Source of the DNA: an uncultured Oscillospiraceae bacterium
Lineage (GTDB): Bacteria; Bacillota; Clostridia; Oscillospirales; Acutalibacteraceae
Assembly: GCA_900544375.1 (NCBI GenBank)
Contig: UQUZ01000001.1
Location: forward strand, 62,001-126,000
DNA length: 64,000 nucleotides
Direction: 5' to 3'
Shown: piece by piece, positions 50,392 through 59,608 of the stretch
Numbering within the stretch: the first letter of the stretch is position 1
How the letters are laid out: each line of letters begins with the position of its first letter
Notes under the pieces: model-generated
Databases searched by the model: none
What the model saw: only the letters and a program-made list of their open reading frames with translations
What the model was told of the DNA's origin: nothing
Made by a program: the position numbers and the translations under genes

Positions 50392-50975
50392 GATGTGGTT
50401 CCTCCTATATGATAAAGATTCTGGTAGCGGTGCATGGCGTTCGTTACCTTTTTGACATAATGGGCGGTTTCTGGGATAGGGATGCTGTCGAGCGTTTTGC
50501 CATCCTGCGACACGCCCGGATCCTTTAGCCAGCGGTTAACCTGCCCCCGCCCGGCGTGATAAGCGGCGAGAATCTCCTGCGTGGTGCCGAATTCCTCCTT
50601 GAGCAGGCGCAAAAACAGGGTGCCGTAGCGCACGTTTACTTCCTTATCAAAGAGCGCGTCGCCCTCTAACGTTTCGCCCGTTTTGCTCTGAAGCCACTGG
50701 AAGGTGGGGAGTGTGAGCTGCATGAGCCCTTTCGCCTTTGCCGCGGAAACGGCCTCGGCGTCAAAATCGCTCTCCGTTTTCATCACGGCGTAGACAAGCG
50801 CTTCATCCAGCCCGTTTTCATCGGCATAGCGCTCGACCAGCGCCGCCTCCTTCATTGGGTAAAACGCCTTGAGCAGAGAGCGGTAGGATACCGCTGTCAC
50901 CACGGCCACCAGGGCGGCAAAGAGAAGAAACAGAAGGCTGATTTTCAAAAAAGCTTTTTGTTTTCGGGTTTCCAT
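50388..50975 (-). CDS. Lytic transglycosylase (SLT domain)
   Basis: 195 residues. One N-terminal membrane anchor (ISLLFLLFAALVAVVTAVSY) and an SLT domain with the catalytic glutamate in VMKTESDFDAEAVS, AKGLMQLTLPTFQWL and AAYHAGRGQVNRWL. It cleaves peptidoglycan glycan strands to anhydromuropeptides at the outer face of the membrane. ATG 50975 has AAAGGGAG upstream. Confidence 0.94.
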   Translation of the reverse strand: METRKQKAFLKISLLFLLFAALVAVVTAVSYRSLLKAFYPMKEAALVERYADENGLDEALVYAVMKTESDFDAEAVSAAKAKGLMQLTLPTFQWLQSKTGETLEGDALFDKEVNVRYGTLFLRLLKEEFGTTQEILAAYHAGRGQVNRWLKDPGVSQDGKTLDSIPIPETAHYVKKVTNAMHRYQNLYHIGGTTS

Positions 50976-51017
50976 CGCTGGCCGCTCCCTTTCTGTTATG
51001 CATTTTGCTGCATATTT

Positions 51018-51635
51018 TTATGCTTCTTCTGTGAAACGGATGCGCGCCCATACGGGCTCCAACTCCTGTTGCAGGTCAAACGGGGGATAATTCCGCACCA
51101 AAAAATCCGCGTGCTCTTTATAGTATGTCTCACTTTTTTGCGCATTCACACGCAGGCGGGCAGATTCTTCGCTGATTTGATCGCGCTGCATGATGCGTTT
51201 GATCCGCAGCTCTTCCGGCGCGATGACGGCGATGATGAAATCGCAGGCGCGGTTTTCGCCGCTTTCAAAGAGCTGAGGCGCATCCAGCACCACGGCTTTT
51301 GCTTCGTTCTGAAAAGCGCATGCCGTTTCGGCGCGCATTTGTTGGATGATCGCGGGGTGTGTGATTGCGTTGAGCCGCGCCGTCTGCCCAGGGGAGGAGA
51401 AGGCGCGCTGTGCAAGCAGAGGGCGGTTGAGCGACCCATCCGGCAGGATGAGATCCGCTCCAAATGCAGCCGCCAGGGCGGAGAGAACAAAGCTGCCCGG
51501 CCGCGTCACCTTGCGGGCGATTTCATCCGCATCGATCACCGCCAGGCCCTGCGCGCGCAAGAGGGCGGCCGCCGTGCTTTTGCCCGCCCCTGTTTGCCCG
51601 GTCAGACCAATGACGGGGCCTTTTTTGTTTGTCAT
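51018..51635 (-). CDS. coaE: Dephospho-CoA kinase
   Basis: 205 residues. P-loop GQTGAGKS at 13-20, DADEIARKV, and DAPQLFESG where most members have DAPLLFE. It adds the last phosphate to make coenzyme A. I start at ATG 51635 where the P-loop begins; the longer frame upstream has no support. It lies 90 bases after tsaC and 42 bases before the transglycosylase. Confidence 0.95.
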   Translation of the reverse strand: MTNKKGPVIGLTGQTGAGKSTAAALLRAQGLAVIDADEIARKVTRPGSFVLSALAAAFGADLILPDGSLNRPLLAQRAFSSPGQTARLNAITHPAIIQQMRAETACAFQNEAKAVVLDAPQLFESGENRACDFIIAVIAPEELRIKRIMQRDQISEESARLRVNAQKSETYYKEHADFLVRNYPPFDLQQELEPVWARIRFTEEA

Positions 51636-51725
51636 GATGAAAGCAGTCCTTCCATATGGGAGATCGTGAGGGCGTTTGTAAAATGCAAAATTCCTTTGAA
51701 AAAGCAATTAAAAAACGCTTCCCAA

Positions 51726-52751
51726 TTATACATCAATCATTTCAAACGCGGCGGCACGCAGCAGCCGGTTATAAACAGCAAGGCCCACGCCCTGCTTTTC
51801 CGGGCAGCGCGCATAGGCGGTGTGGATACCCATCGCGTCGAGTGAACGCAACGCATCGAACAGGCGCTGTGCCTGAGAGGAAGGGTCTCCCTCCCTGCCA
51901 CAGGAGAGCGCGCGCACATGTAGGGCGGCTTCTTCCCCCTCATAGCATAGCGCTGCAACGCCCGCGCCCGCGTGATTGTTGACATATTGCGCATAGCGCT
52001 GAAATGGCCCGCGCAGGATTACCACATGGGCCTTCGGTGCATAGTGCTTATATTTCATGCCGGGAGAGGCGGCCTTTTCCCCTACCGCCAGCTGCTCCTC
52101 TACGGCGCGGTCTATTTCCACCTTGCCGAGTACGGCGCGCAGCTGCTCCGGCGTAATGCCGCCCGGGCGTAAAAGCCTGGGGCAGGGCGATGCGAGTGTT
52201 ACAACAGTGGATTCTACGCCCACCGAACAGGGGCCGCCATCCACCACCGCCTGAATGCGCCCTGCCATATCCGCCAGCACATGCTGTGCCGTGGTGGGGC
52301 TGGGGCTGCCCGAAAGGTTGGCGGAAGGGGCGGCAAGCGGCACGCCTGCCGCTTGAATGATTGCGCGGGCGAGCGGGTGGGAGGGCATACGCACCGCAAC
52401 CGTGTCAAGCCCGGCGCTGACTTCCTCCGGAATCGCGGGGGATTTTGGCAGGATCATCGTCAGCGGACCCGGCCAATAGGCGCGGGCAAGCCGGATTGCC
52501 TGCGTGGGCACTTCACCGACCAAGGGATAAAGCTGCGAAAACGCCGCGATATGGACGATCAGCGGATTATCCTGCGGGCGGCCCTTCGCCTGAAAAATTT
52601 TTGCCACAGCCTGCCCGTCAAGCGCGTTTGCGGCAAGGCCATAGACGGTTTCCGTCGGGATTCCGATAAGGCCGCCCGCGCGCAGGAGTGCGCCGATTTC
52701 CGCCAGCGCCGGCTGGTCGTCCGGTGTGATCTGATAAAGGTTTGTCTGCAT
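51726..52751 (-). CDS. tsaC: L-threonylcarbamoyladenylate synthase (long Sua5 form)
   Basis: 341 residues. The TsaC/YrdC domain spans about 15-205 (GIPTETVYGLAANA, KGRPQDNPLIVHI, WPGPLTMIL, PSANLSGSPSP), followed by a linker (SPGMKYKHYAP) and a Sua5 C-terminal domain. It makes the carbamoyl-threonyl-AMP used for the t6A modification of tRNA. ATG 52751 has GGAAAGGAAC upstream. It follows prfA by 35 bases. Confidence 0.95.
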   Translation of the reverse strand: MQTNLYQITPDDQPALAEIGALLRAGGLIGIPTETVYGLAANALDGQAVAKIFQAKGRPQDNPLIVHIAAFSQLYPLVGEVPTQAIRLARAYWPGPLTMILPKSPAIPEEVSAGLDTVAVRMPSHPLARAIIQAAGVPLAAPSANLSGSPSPTTAQHVLADMAGRIQAVVDGGPCSVGVESTVVTLASPCPRLLRPGGITPEQLRAVLGKVEIDRAVEEQLAVGEKAASPGMKYKHYAPKAHVVILRGPFQRYAQYVNNHAGAGVAALCYEGEEAALHVRALSCGREGDPSSQAQRLFDALRSLDAMGIHTAYARCPEKQGVGLAVYNRLLRAAAFEMIDV

Positions 52752-52786
52752 GGAAGCCCCGTTCCTTTCCAAAGCAAGTGCGGGTG

Positions 52787-53863
52787 TTAAGCATCGCTTT
52801 CCGCTTTGAGCTTTTCCGCTGTGTCCGCCGTGATGAGCGCGTCGATCACTTCATCGAGCGCGCCATTCATAATCTGCTCGATTTTATAGAGCGTTAGGCC
52901 GATGCGGTGATCGCTGACGCGGCCCTGTGGGAAATTGTAGGTGCGGATGCGCTCACTGCGGTCGCCCGTGCCTACCTGCGCGCGGCGTTCGCCTGCAATC
53001 GCCTCATGCTGCTTTTCCCGCTCCGCCTCCAAAATGCGCGAACGCAGGATTTTCATCGCGCGGTCTTTATTCTTATATTGGCTGCGCTCGTCCTGGCATT
53101 CGACCACCGTGCCGGTGGGCAGGTGCGTGATGCGGATGGCGGATTCCGTTTTATTGACATGCTGCCCGCCCGCGCCGCCGGAGCGGTAGGTATCGATCTG
53201 CAAATCGGCGGGATTGATCTCCACATCCACCTCTTCCGCCTCCGGCAAAACAGCCACGGTTACGGTGGAGGTATGGATGCGGCCCTGCGATTCCGTTTCC
53301 GGCACGCGCTGGACGCGGTGCACCCCGCTTTCAAATTTCAAGCGAGAGTAGGCCCCTTCGCCTTCAATCATAAAGCTAACCTCTTTGAAGCCGCCAAGCT
53401 CGGTTTCGTTTGCGCTGAGGATTTCGGCCTTCCAGCCCTTTGCCTCGGCGTACATGGAATACATGCGCAGGAGGGAGCCTGCAAACAGAGCCGCCTCCTC
53501 CCCGCCCGCGCCGCCGCGGATTTCTACGATCACGTTTTTTTCGTCGTTCGGGTCGCGCGGAAGCAGCAAAACTTTCAGCTCCTCCTGCGTGCGCTCCATT
53601 TCAGCGCGTGCCTGCTCCAGCTCTTCAAACACCATATCGTGGAACTCTTTATCGAGCCCGCCCGCGTCGAGCAGAGCTTTCGCCTCCTGAAATGTATCGC
53701 GCGCCGCCTTGAACTGGCGGTATTTTTCAACGATCGGGGCCAGGCGCTTCGCCTCTTGCATGAGTTTTTTATACTGCGCCTGATCGGTGACGATCTCCGG
53801 GTCGCACAGCCGAAGCTGAACCTCTTCATAGCGCGTTTCAACCTTTTCTAACTTTTCCAGCAT
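52787..53863 (-). CDS. prfA: Peptide chain release factor 1
   Basis: 358 residues. An N-terminal coiled coil, GGAGGEEAALFAGSLLRMY, the codon-reading loop PETESQGRIHTST (a PxT-type element for UAA/UAG) and the catalytic GGQ at 232-234. It releases the finished peptide. I start at ATG 53863 with GGAAGGATGG upstream. The methyltransferase gene prmC, often adjacent, is absent; tsaC follows directly. Confidence 0.96.
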   Translation of the reverse strand: MLEKLEKVETRYEEVQLRLCDPEIVTDQAQYKKLMQEAKRLAPIVEKYRQFKAARDTFQEAKALLDAGGLDKEFHDMVFEELEQARAEMERTQEELKVLLLPRDPNDEKNVIVEIRGGAGGEEAALFAGSLLRMYSMYAEAKGWKAEILSANETELGGFKEVSFMIEGEGAYSRLKFESGVHRVQRVPETESQGRIHTSTVTVAVLPEAEEVDVEINPADLQIDTYRSGGAGGQHVNKTESAIRITHLPTGTVVECQDERSQYKNKDRAMKILRSRILEAEREKQHEAIAGERRAQVGTGDRSERIRTYNFPQGRVSDHRIGLTLYKIEQIMNGALDEVIDALITADTAEKLKAESDA

Positions 53864-53938
53864 AGAATGAACCATCCTTCCTTTGGGGGAAAGCCGCAGG
53901 GGGCCTTCCAGCGTCTCGATTCAAACGGTCAATCGGCG

Positions 53939-54145
53939 CTAAGTTTCCGCATCCGGCACGGCGGAACCTTCCCGAAGGATTTTTTTAATATTCTTTTCGA
54001 TTTTGGCGCGCGGCGCCATAATCTCACGCCCGCACTTTGTGCAACGGATGCGAAAATCCATCCCCGCGCGGAGTACGAGGAATTCTTTATTTTTGCAGGG
54101 GTGTTCTTTTTTCATCATTAAGATGTCGCCGGGCCTCACATCCAT
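53939..54145 (-). CDS. DUF951 small zinc-ribbon-like protein
   Basis: 68 residues: MDVRPGDILMMKKEHPCKNK, then RCTKCGREIMAPR with CxxC. DUF951 members are common in Firmicutes and have no assigned function. I start at ATG 54145 behind GGAGG; the frame continues upstream for 60 codons without similarity. It is the first gene of the leftward operon, 75 bases before prfA. Confidence 0.87.
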   Translation of the reverse strand: MDVRPGDILMMKKEHPCKNKEFLVLRAGMDFRIRCTKCGREIMAPRAKIEKNIKKILREGSAVPDAET

Positions 54146-54193
54146 ACCCAAATCGCCTCCAGCCGGATTCCAAAAGGAAAAGATATGGTAAAT

Positions 54194-54202
54194 ATTATAG
54201 CA
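54194..54202 (-). promoter_or_regulatory. Extended -10 promoter of the DUF951-prfA operon
   Basis: On the minus strand TGCTATAAT forms a complete extended -10; no clear -35 is seen at the usual distance. Confidence 0.65.
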
Positions 54203-54372
54203 CAAAGGGGCATGAAAAAAAAGCATTTCCCATATATATAGCAACGTAGCCGGGCCGTATTTGCGCCCCTTAGGCGGAATGCCGGCAGCCGCAAACGAGC
54301 GGCAAGGGCAGGTAGGGTCATGCATAGTATGAGAAAAAAGAGGCCGCTTCAGGCGGTGAAATGGGTGGGAAA

Positions 54373-55314
54373 ATGAAACATTTTAAGCCGGAAGGCTGGC
54401 TAATGGACACACCGGAAAACCGCGCTGCGTTTGCATCCTCCGCCGCGCTGCGCGATGCCTATTTTGAGGGCAGAATTTTGGAAGCGCGCGCGCTGTTGTG
54501 CGATAAAGATCACAATTTGCACGTTGATCTCGGCTGCATGGAGGGGATCATCCCGCGTGAGGAGGCGGCCGTGGGCATCGAGGAGGGCAAGGTGCGGGAT
54601 ATCGCCATTATTTCAAGGGTGAATAAGCCGGTTATGTTTCGCATCACAGGCTTCGATGCGGACGCGCTAGGCCGCACCTCGGCGATTCTCAGCCGCCGTA
54701 GCGTACAATTAGAGTGCATGGAAACCGATATTGCCCGCCTGACGCCAGGCGAGGTAATCGATGCGCGTGTATCCCACATGGAGGGCTTCGGCGTTTTTTG
54801 CGACATTGGGGCAGGGCTGAGCGCGCTAATGCCGATTGATAGTATCTCTGTTTCCCGCATTCCGCATCCGTCGGAGCGGTTCCGCACGGGCGAGGATATC
54901 CGCGCTCTGGTCAAGGGGATTGACGAAAATGGGCGCATCACGCTCACGCACAAAGAGCTGCTCGGCACCTGGGAGCAAAATGCCGCTCAATTCAAGGCGG
55001 GGGAGACGGTGCCGGGGGTGATCCGCTCTGTAGAGAAATATGGGGTATTTGTGGAGCTTACGCCGAATCTCGCGGGGCTTGCGGAATATGTGCAGGGCGT
55101 TTATGCGGGCCAGCATGCGAGCGTATATATCAAAAGCCTGATTCCGGAACGCATGAAAATCAAGCTGATTATCGTGGATGCTTTTGACGCGGAGTATCCT
55201 CCCCCTCCGGTGACCTATTATACGGACAGTGACTACATCGACCATTGGATTTATTCCCCGGAATGCTGCCCAAAGGTGGTTGAGAGCTTCTTTTCCCCTT
55301 TGGAGGAGCAGTAG
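54373..55314 (+). CDS. S1-domain RNA-binding protein
   Basis: 313 residues. At least two S1 domains: about 122-190 (GEVIDARVSHMEGFGVFCDI) and 208-275 (GETVPGVIRSVEKYGVFVEL). A less clear one lies before them near HNLHVDLGCMEG. It resembles the short S1-like proteins of Firmicutes rather than full ribosomal S1. It probably binds mRNA. I start at ATG 54373 behind GGGTGGG. A terminator follows. Confidence 0.85.
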   Translation: MKHFKPEGWLMDTPENRAAFASSAALRDAYFEGRILEARALLCDKDHNLHVDLGCMEGIIPREEAAVGIEEGKVRDIAIISRVNKPVMFRITGFDADALGRTSAILSRRSVQLECMETDIARLTPGEVIDARVSHMEGFGVFCDIGAGLSALMPIDSISVSRIPHPSERFRTGEDIRALVKGIDENGRITLTHKELLGTWEQNAAQFKAGETVPGVIRSVEKYGVFVELTPNLAGLAEYVQGVYAGQHASVYIKSLIPERMKIKLIIVDAFDAEYPPPPVTYYTDSDYIDHWIYSPECCPKVVESFFSPLEEQ

Positions 55315-55334
55315 GCAGGTTGAGAAAGCGGAGA

Positions 55335-55383
55335 AAAAATCCGTTTCTAGTGTCCCTTGTGGGAATCTGGAAACGGATTTTTG
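55335..55383 (+). terminator. Terminator after the S1-domain gene
   Basis: AAAAATCCGTTTC (55335-55347) pairs with GAAACGGATTTTT (55370-55382), enclosing a smaller TCCC/GGGA hairpin. Confidence 0.9.
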
Positions 55384-55526
55384 TATATTCCGGCAAGGTA
55401 AGTTCTAGAAAAACATTTTTGTGCTTCAGAAACTGTTATCCTGCACAAAAACAAAACGCCGGATTTGGACAAGTGAACAGGATTTTTTGAAATACGCCTC
55501 ATTTAATGGATTCTCAAAAGTTTTTA

Positions 55527-55555
55527 TTGAACTGCATCATCAATTATGCTATAAT
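55527..55555 (+). promoter_or_regulatory. Promoter of the EF-G paralogue
   Basis: TTGAAC at 55527 and TATAAT at 55550 are 17 bases apart. Confidence 0.87.
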
Positions 55556-55641
55556 TCACGGTGACGCAGAAAAAATATTATTGGTTTTGAATAACAAATA
55601 TGCTGCGCCCCGCTGGGGCGGGCGTGAAGGAGGAAATTGGT

Positions 55642-57708
55642 TTGAAAGCCTATCATGCAAAGGATATCCGAAATATTGCGATCGCCGGCCACGGCGGAAG
55701 GGGTAAAACGACGCTCGCAGAGGCGATGCTTTATCTGGCGGGGGTAACAGAGCGCCTCGGCCGCATTGCAGACGGGAATACCGTGCTCGACTATGATGGA
55801 GAAGAAAAAAAGCGCAGGGCCTCCGTTTCTACAGCAGTTGCGCCGCTGGAATGGAATGGGATTAAGATGAACCTTGTCGACACGCCCGGCCTGTTCGATT
55901 TCGCAGGCGGAGTAAGCGAAGGCATTCGGGCAGCGGATTGTGTGCTGATTACGACGGCTGCCGGCTGCAAATACGACGTTGGTGCGGAAAAGGCTTTCAA
56001 AGCGGCAGACGCACGCGGAATTGCGAAGATGTTTGCAATTACTAAGGTGGATGCTGAGAATACCGATTTTTATAAAACGCTTGATTTCCTCAAGGAAGTT
56101 CATGAAACGCAGCTGTGCCCGATTGTTGTGCCCTATATGGAGGGCGGTGTGGTTCAGGCATATGTCAACCTCATGGCACAGAAGGCATTTACATATCAGA
56201 ATGGTAAGGCAACCGAAGTTCCCGTCCCGCAGGATGCGCGTATTGCGGAGATGATTAATTTTCTCAAGGAAGCGGTCGCCACGACGGATGACGAGCTAAT
56301 GGAGAAATTTTTTGATGGCGCGGAGTTCACGCAGGAAGAGATCATCCGCGGCTTGCAGAACGGCATGACGGACGGCTCGATTTACCCTGTGTTTGCCTGC
56401 TCCGGCTACACGACTCAGGGCGTTGACCAACTGCTTGACTGTCTGTCGAAGATCGCGCCGCGCGCCTATGAATGCGCGGGTGAAACGGCGGAGGATGCGG
56501 ATGGGAATCCGGTTGAGCTTCCCTGTGATGCGGATGGCCCGCTTGCCGCGATTTGCTTTAAAACAATTGCCGACCCATTTGTGGGCAAGATGTCCTTCTT
56601 TAAGGTCGTATCCGGTAAAATCACGGCGGACGTTCCCGCCTATAATGCACGCACGCAGGAGAGTGAGCGCATGGGTAAGATTATCTCTGTGCGCGGTGCG
56701 AAGCAGGAGGATATTTCGGAAATCGCAGCGGGCGATATCGGCGTTGTGACAAAGCTCTCAAATATGCGCACGGGCGACACGCTGTGCAGCCCGAAAAAGG
56801 TATTGAAGCTCGCTCCTGTCTCCTTCCCGGAGCCGTGCCTGAGCATGGCGGTCAAGGTGGCGAAGAAGGGCGAGGAGGAAAAGGTAGCGGCGGGCCTTTT
56901 CCGTCTGATGGAGGAAGACCCCACCATCACCTTCCGGTCCAACCATGAAACGCACGAGCAGATTCTTTCCGGCCTCGGCGAACAGCATCTTGATGTGATC
57001 GTTTCCAAGCTTAAAACGAAATTCGGCGTGGATGTATCCCTTAGCGTGCCGAAGGTGGCATACCGGGAATCCATCAAAAAGCGTGTGGAGGTGCAGGGCC
57101 GTCACAAGAAGCAGTCCGGCGGCCACGGGCAGTTTGGCGATGTGTTTATCCGCTTTGAGCCCTGCGACAGCGATGAGCTGGTGTTTGCGGAGGAGGTTGT
57201 GGGCGGCTCCGTGCCGAAAAACTTCTTCCCAGCTGTGGAAAAGGGCCTGCGCGATAGTGTCACAAAGGGCGTGTTGGCCGGGTATCCGATGGTTGGCTTG
57301 AAAGCGACGCTGTATGATGGATCTTACCATCCGGTAGATTCTTCAGAAATGGCGTTTAAAACGGCGGCGTCTATTGCTTATAAAAACGGTATCCCGAAGG
57401 CGGACCCGGTCATTCTTGAACCGATTGGGACGTTAAAGGCCTATATGCCGGATGAGAAAATGGGCGATATCATGGGTGATATCACGAAGCGCCGTGGCCG
57501 CGTGTTGGGCATGGGCCCGGCAGAGGATAAAATGCAGGAGATTGTGGCTGAGGTGCCAATGGCGGAGATGGGCGATTTTGCAACGACGCTGCGCTCTGTA
57601 ACGCATGGCAGGGGCCATTTCTCGCTGGAATTCACCCGCTATGAGGAAGCGCCGGCGAACGTGGCAGAAAAAGTAATTGAGGATGCGAAGGCACAGGAAG
57701 AAGAATGA
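55642..57708 (+). CDS. fusA: Elongation factor G-like GTPase (EF-G paralogue)
   Basis: 688 residues with the five-domain EF-G layout. The G1 loop reads GHGGRGKTT instead of the AHIDAGKTT of normal EF-G, G3 is DTPGLFDF, and G4 is TKVD instead of NKMD. Later domains are intact (GLGEQHLDVIVSKLKTKFGV, KQSGGHGQFGDVFIRFEP). This is the EF-G2 type found beside a normal EF-G in many Clostridia; whether it works in translocation is unclear. The start is TTG 55642, placed by GAAGGAGG. No rpsL-rpsG-tuf genes are nearby, which also argues against this being the main fusA. Confidence 0.9.
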   Translation: MKAYHAKDIRNIAIAGHGGRGKTTLAEAMLYLAGVTERLGRIADGNTVLDYDGEEKKRRASVSTAVAPLEWNGIKMNLVDTPGLFDFAGGVSEGIRAADCVLITTAAGCKYDVGAEKAFKAADARGIAKMFAITKVDAENTDFYKTLDFLKEVHETQLCPIVVPYMEGGVVQAYVNLMAQKAFTYQNGKATEVPVPQDARIAEMINFLKEAVATTDDELMEKFFDGAEFTQEEIIRGLQNGMTDGSIYPVFACSGYTTQGVDQLLDCLSKIAPRAYECAGETAEDADGNPVELPCDADGPLAAICFKTIADPFVGKMSFFKVVSGKITADVPAYNARTQESERMGKIISVRGAKQEDISEIAAGDIGVVTKLSNMRTGDTLCSPKKVLKLAPVSFPEPCLSMAVKVAKKGEEEKVAAGLFRLMEEDPTITFRSNHETHEQILSGLGEQHLDVIVSKLKTKFGVDVSLSVPKVAYRESIKKRVEVQGRHKKQSGGHGQFGDVFIRFEPCDSDELVFAEEVVGGSVPKNFFPAVEKGLRDSVTKGVLAGYPMVGLKATLYDGSYHPVDSSEMAFKTAASIAYKNGIPKADPVILEPIGTLKAYMPDEKMGDIMGDITKRRGRVLGMGPAEDKMQEIVAEVPMAEMGDFATTLRSVTHGRGHFSLEFTRYEEAPANVAEKVIEDAKAQEEE

Positions 57709-58058
57709 AAACCGCATGGATCCTCTCTTGGTACCGCGTGGTTATGGCAGGCATTGTTTAATATAAAAATTGAGAAAGGGGAACGGCGGCCTTCGAGTTG
57801 GGGGCGCGCCGTTTCTTTTTTTCACTCTCCAGTGTTTCCACAGGTTTTGGTGGAAAACTTTGTGGAAAGTATGGAAAACTAAGCAGATCAGGTGTTTTGA
57901 TGGGCTTACCTCCTTGTTATCCACGAATCGGCCTTTGGCTGGATTTATATTTGGCCAAAAAGCTGTGATAGCCGTCAGCAGCATCCCTCTGTTTTTTGGG
58001 TATAGCAAATATTAAAAAAATCGTCTGCAATAAGGCCTTGATTCAGTGGTTTTGTCGC
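57709..58058. other. Gap between the EF-G paralogue and guaB
   Basis: Apart from the terminator at 57781, the stretch holds four DnaA-box-like 9-mers between 57834 and 57925 (see findings) and an open frame without a family. Confidence 0.45.
57781..57821 (+). terminator. Terminator of the EF-G paralogue
   Basis: AACGGCG (57782-57788) pairs with CGCCGTT (57807-57813), followed by TCTTTTTTT. Confidence 0.85.
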
Positions 58059-58088
58059 TTGCATTCCGATTTGCCGCAATGCTATAAT
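58059..58088 (+). promoter_or_regulatory. Promoter of guaB
   Basis: TTGCAT at 58059 and TATAAT at 58083 have 18-base spacing. Confidence 0.75.
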
Positions 58089-58124
58089 GAATCAATTTAT
58101 TTCATAGCTTGAGGAGGCCGGAAA

Positions 58125-59597
58125 ATGCTTCTGTTGAACCCGGAAGAGAAGTTTGTCAAAGAGGGCCTTACCTTTGATGATGTGCTGCTCATCCCAGCCC
58201 ATTCGGATGTTCTGCCCAATCAGGTGGATGTATCAACGAAACTCACCAAGGATATCTCCCTGAACACCCCTCTGATGACCGCTGCGATGGATACTGTCAC
58301 AGAGGCCCGTATGGCGATTGCGATTGCGCGCGAAGGCGGCATTGGCGTCATCCACAAAAATATGGCGATCGAGCGCCAGGCACAAGAGGTAGATAAGGTG
58401 AAGCGCTCTGAGAACGGTGTAATTGTCAACCCGTTTTTTCTTTCACCCGACCGTTTTGTTCATGAAGCGCTCGATTTGATGAGGCGGTATAAAATTTCAG
58501 GCGTGCCGATCTGCCGGGAGGGTAAGCTGGTCGGTATCCTGACGAACCGCGACCTGCGGTTTATGACGAACTTTAACGTTCGAATTGAGGATGTGATGAC
58601 AAAAGAGAATCTTGTCACCTCCCATGTCGGGACAACCCTCATGCAAGCAAAGCAGATCCTTATGCAGCATAAAATTGAGAAGCTGCCTTTAATTGATGAC
58701 GACGGTTATCTACGCGGTTTAATCACAATTAAGGATATTGAAAAGAGCGTGCAGTACCCCAACTCTGCGCGCGATAAGGGCGGAAGGCTCCTCTGCGCGG
58801 CGGCAATCGGCGCAACGGCGGATGTGCTGGAGCGCGCTGGCGCGTTGGTGGAGGCGCAGGTAGATGCGTTGGTGCTTGACTCCGCGCATGGTCACAGCGA
58901 GAATATTCTCAAGGCGGTCAGCAAGGTGAAGGCGGCATTCCCGCAGGTTTCCCTCATTGCGGGCAACGTGGCAACGGCGGAGGGCACCCGTGCGCTCATT
59001 GAGGCGGGTGCAGACGCGGTAAAAGTAGGCATTGGCCCCGGCTCGATCTGCACTACGCGCGTGGTCGCGGGCATCGGTGTGCCGCAGATCACGGCGGTTT
59101 ATGATTCCGCCTGTGTGGCGGCAAAATACAACATTCCGATCATTGCGGATGGCGGCATCAAATATTCCGGCGAGATCGTAAAGGCGCTTGCCGCCGGAGC
59201 GAATGCGGTGATGATGGGCTCGCTGGTGGCAGGGTGCGAGGAATCCCCCGGCGAGAGCGAGATTTATCAGGGCCGCCAGTTCAAGGTATACCGTGGAATG
59301 GGCAGCATCGGTGCGATGAACCAAGGCAGCAAGGATCGTTATTTCCAGCAGGATAACCGCAAGTTGGTGCCAGAGGGCGTGGAGGGCCGTGTGCCTTATA
59401 AGGGGTTGCTGTCTGAAACGGTGTTCCAGATGCTGGGGGGGCTGCGCGCGGGCATGGGCTATTGCGGCTGCAAAACCATTGGTGAGCTGCAAAGCAAGGC
59501 ACAGTTTGTGCGCATCACGAGCGCCGGCTTGGTCGAAAGCCATCCGCATGATGTGTTTATTACGAAAGAAGCACCCAATTATTCCGGAAACGCTTAA
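58125..59597 (+). CDS. guaB: IMP dehydrogenase
   Basis: 490 residues. The (beta/alpha)8 barrel starts TFDDVLLIPAHSDVLP, two CBS domains are inserted at about 95-210, and the active-site cysteine is Cys309 in GPGSICTTRVV. It oxidises IMP to XMP with NAD+ in GMP synthesis. ATG 58125 follows GAGGAGG. It has its own promoter, and the next gene begins 12 bases later. Confidence 0.97.
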   Translation: MLLLNPEEKFVKEGLTFDDVLLIPAHSDVLPNQVDVSTKLTKDISLNTPLMTAAMDTVTEARMAIAIAREGGIGVIHKNMAIERQAQEVDKVKRSENGVIVNPFFLSPDRFVHEALDLMRRYKISGVPICREGKLVGILTNRDLRFMTNFNVRIEDVMTKENLVTSHVGTTLMQAKQILMQHKIEKLPLIDDDGYLRGLITIKDIEKSVQYPNSARDKGGRLLCAAAIGATADVLERAGALVEAQVDALVLDSAHGHSENILKAVSKVKAAFPQVSLIAGNVATAEGTRALIEAGADAVKVGIGPGSICTTRVVAGIGVPQITAVYDSACVAAKYNIPIIADGGIKYSGEIVKALAAGANAVMMGSLVAGCEESPGESEIYQGRQFKVYRGMGSIGAMNQGSKDRYFQQDNRKLVPEGVEGRVPYKGLLSETVFQMLGGLRAGMGYCGCKTIGELQSKAQFVRITSAGLVESHPHDVFITKEAPNYSGNA

Positions 59598-59608
59598 GAA
59601 GCGGCGAT

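Noticed and set aside
53939..54325. Long form of the DUF951 protein
   Set aside because: The first 60 codons have no similarity, cross the extended -10 promoter, and the SD supports the internal ATG at 54145.
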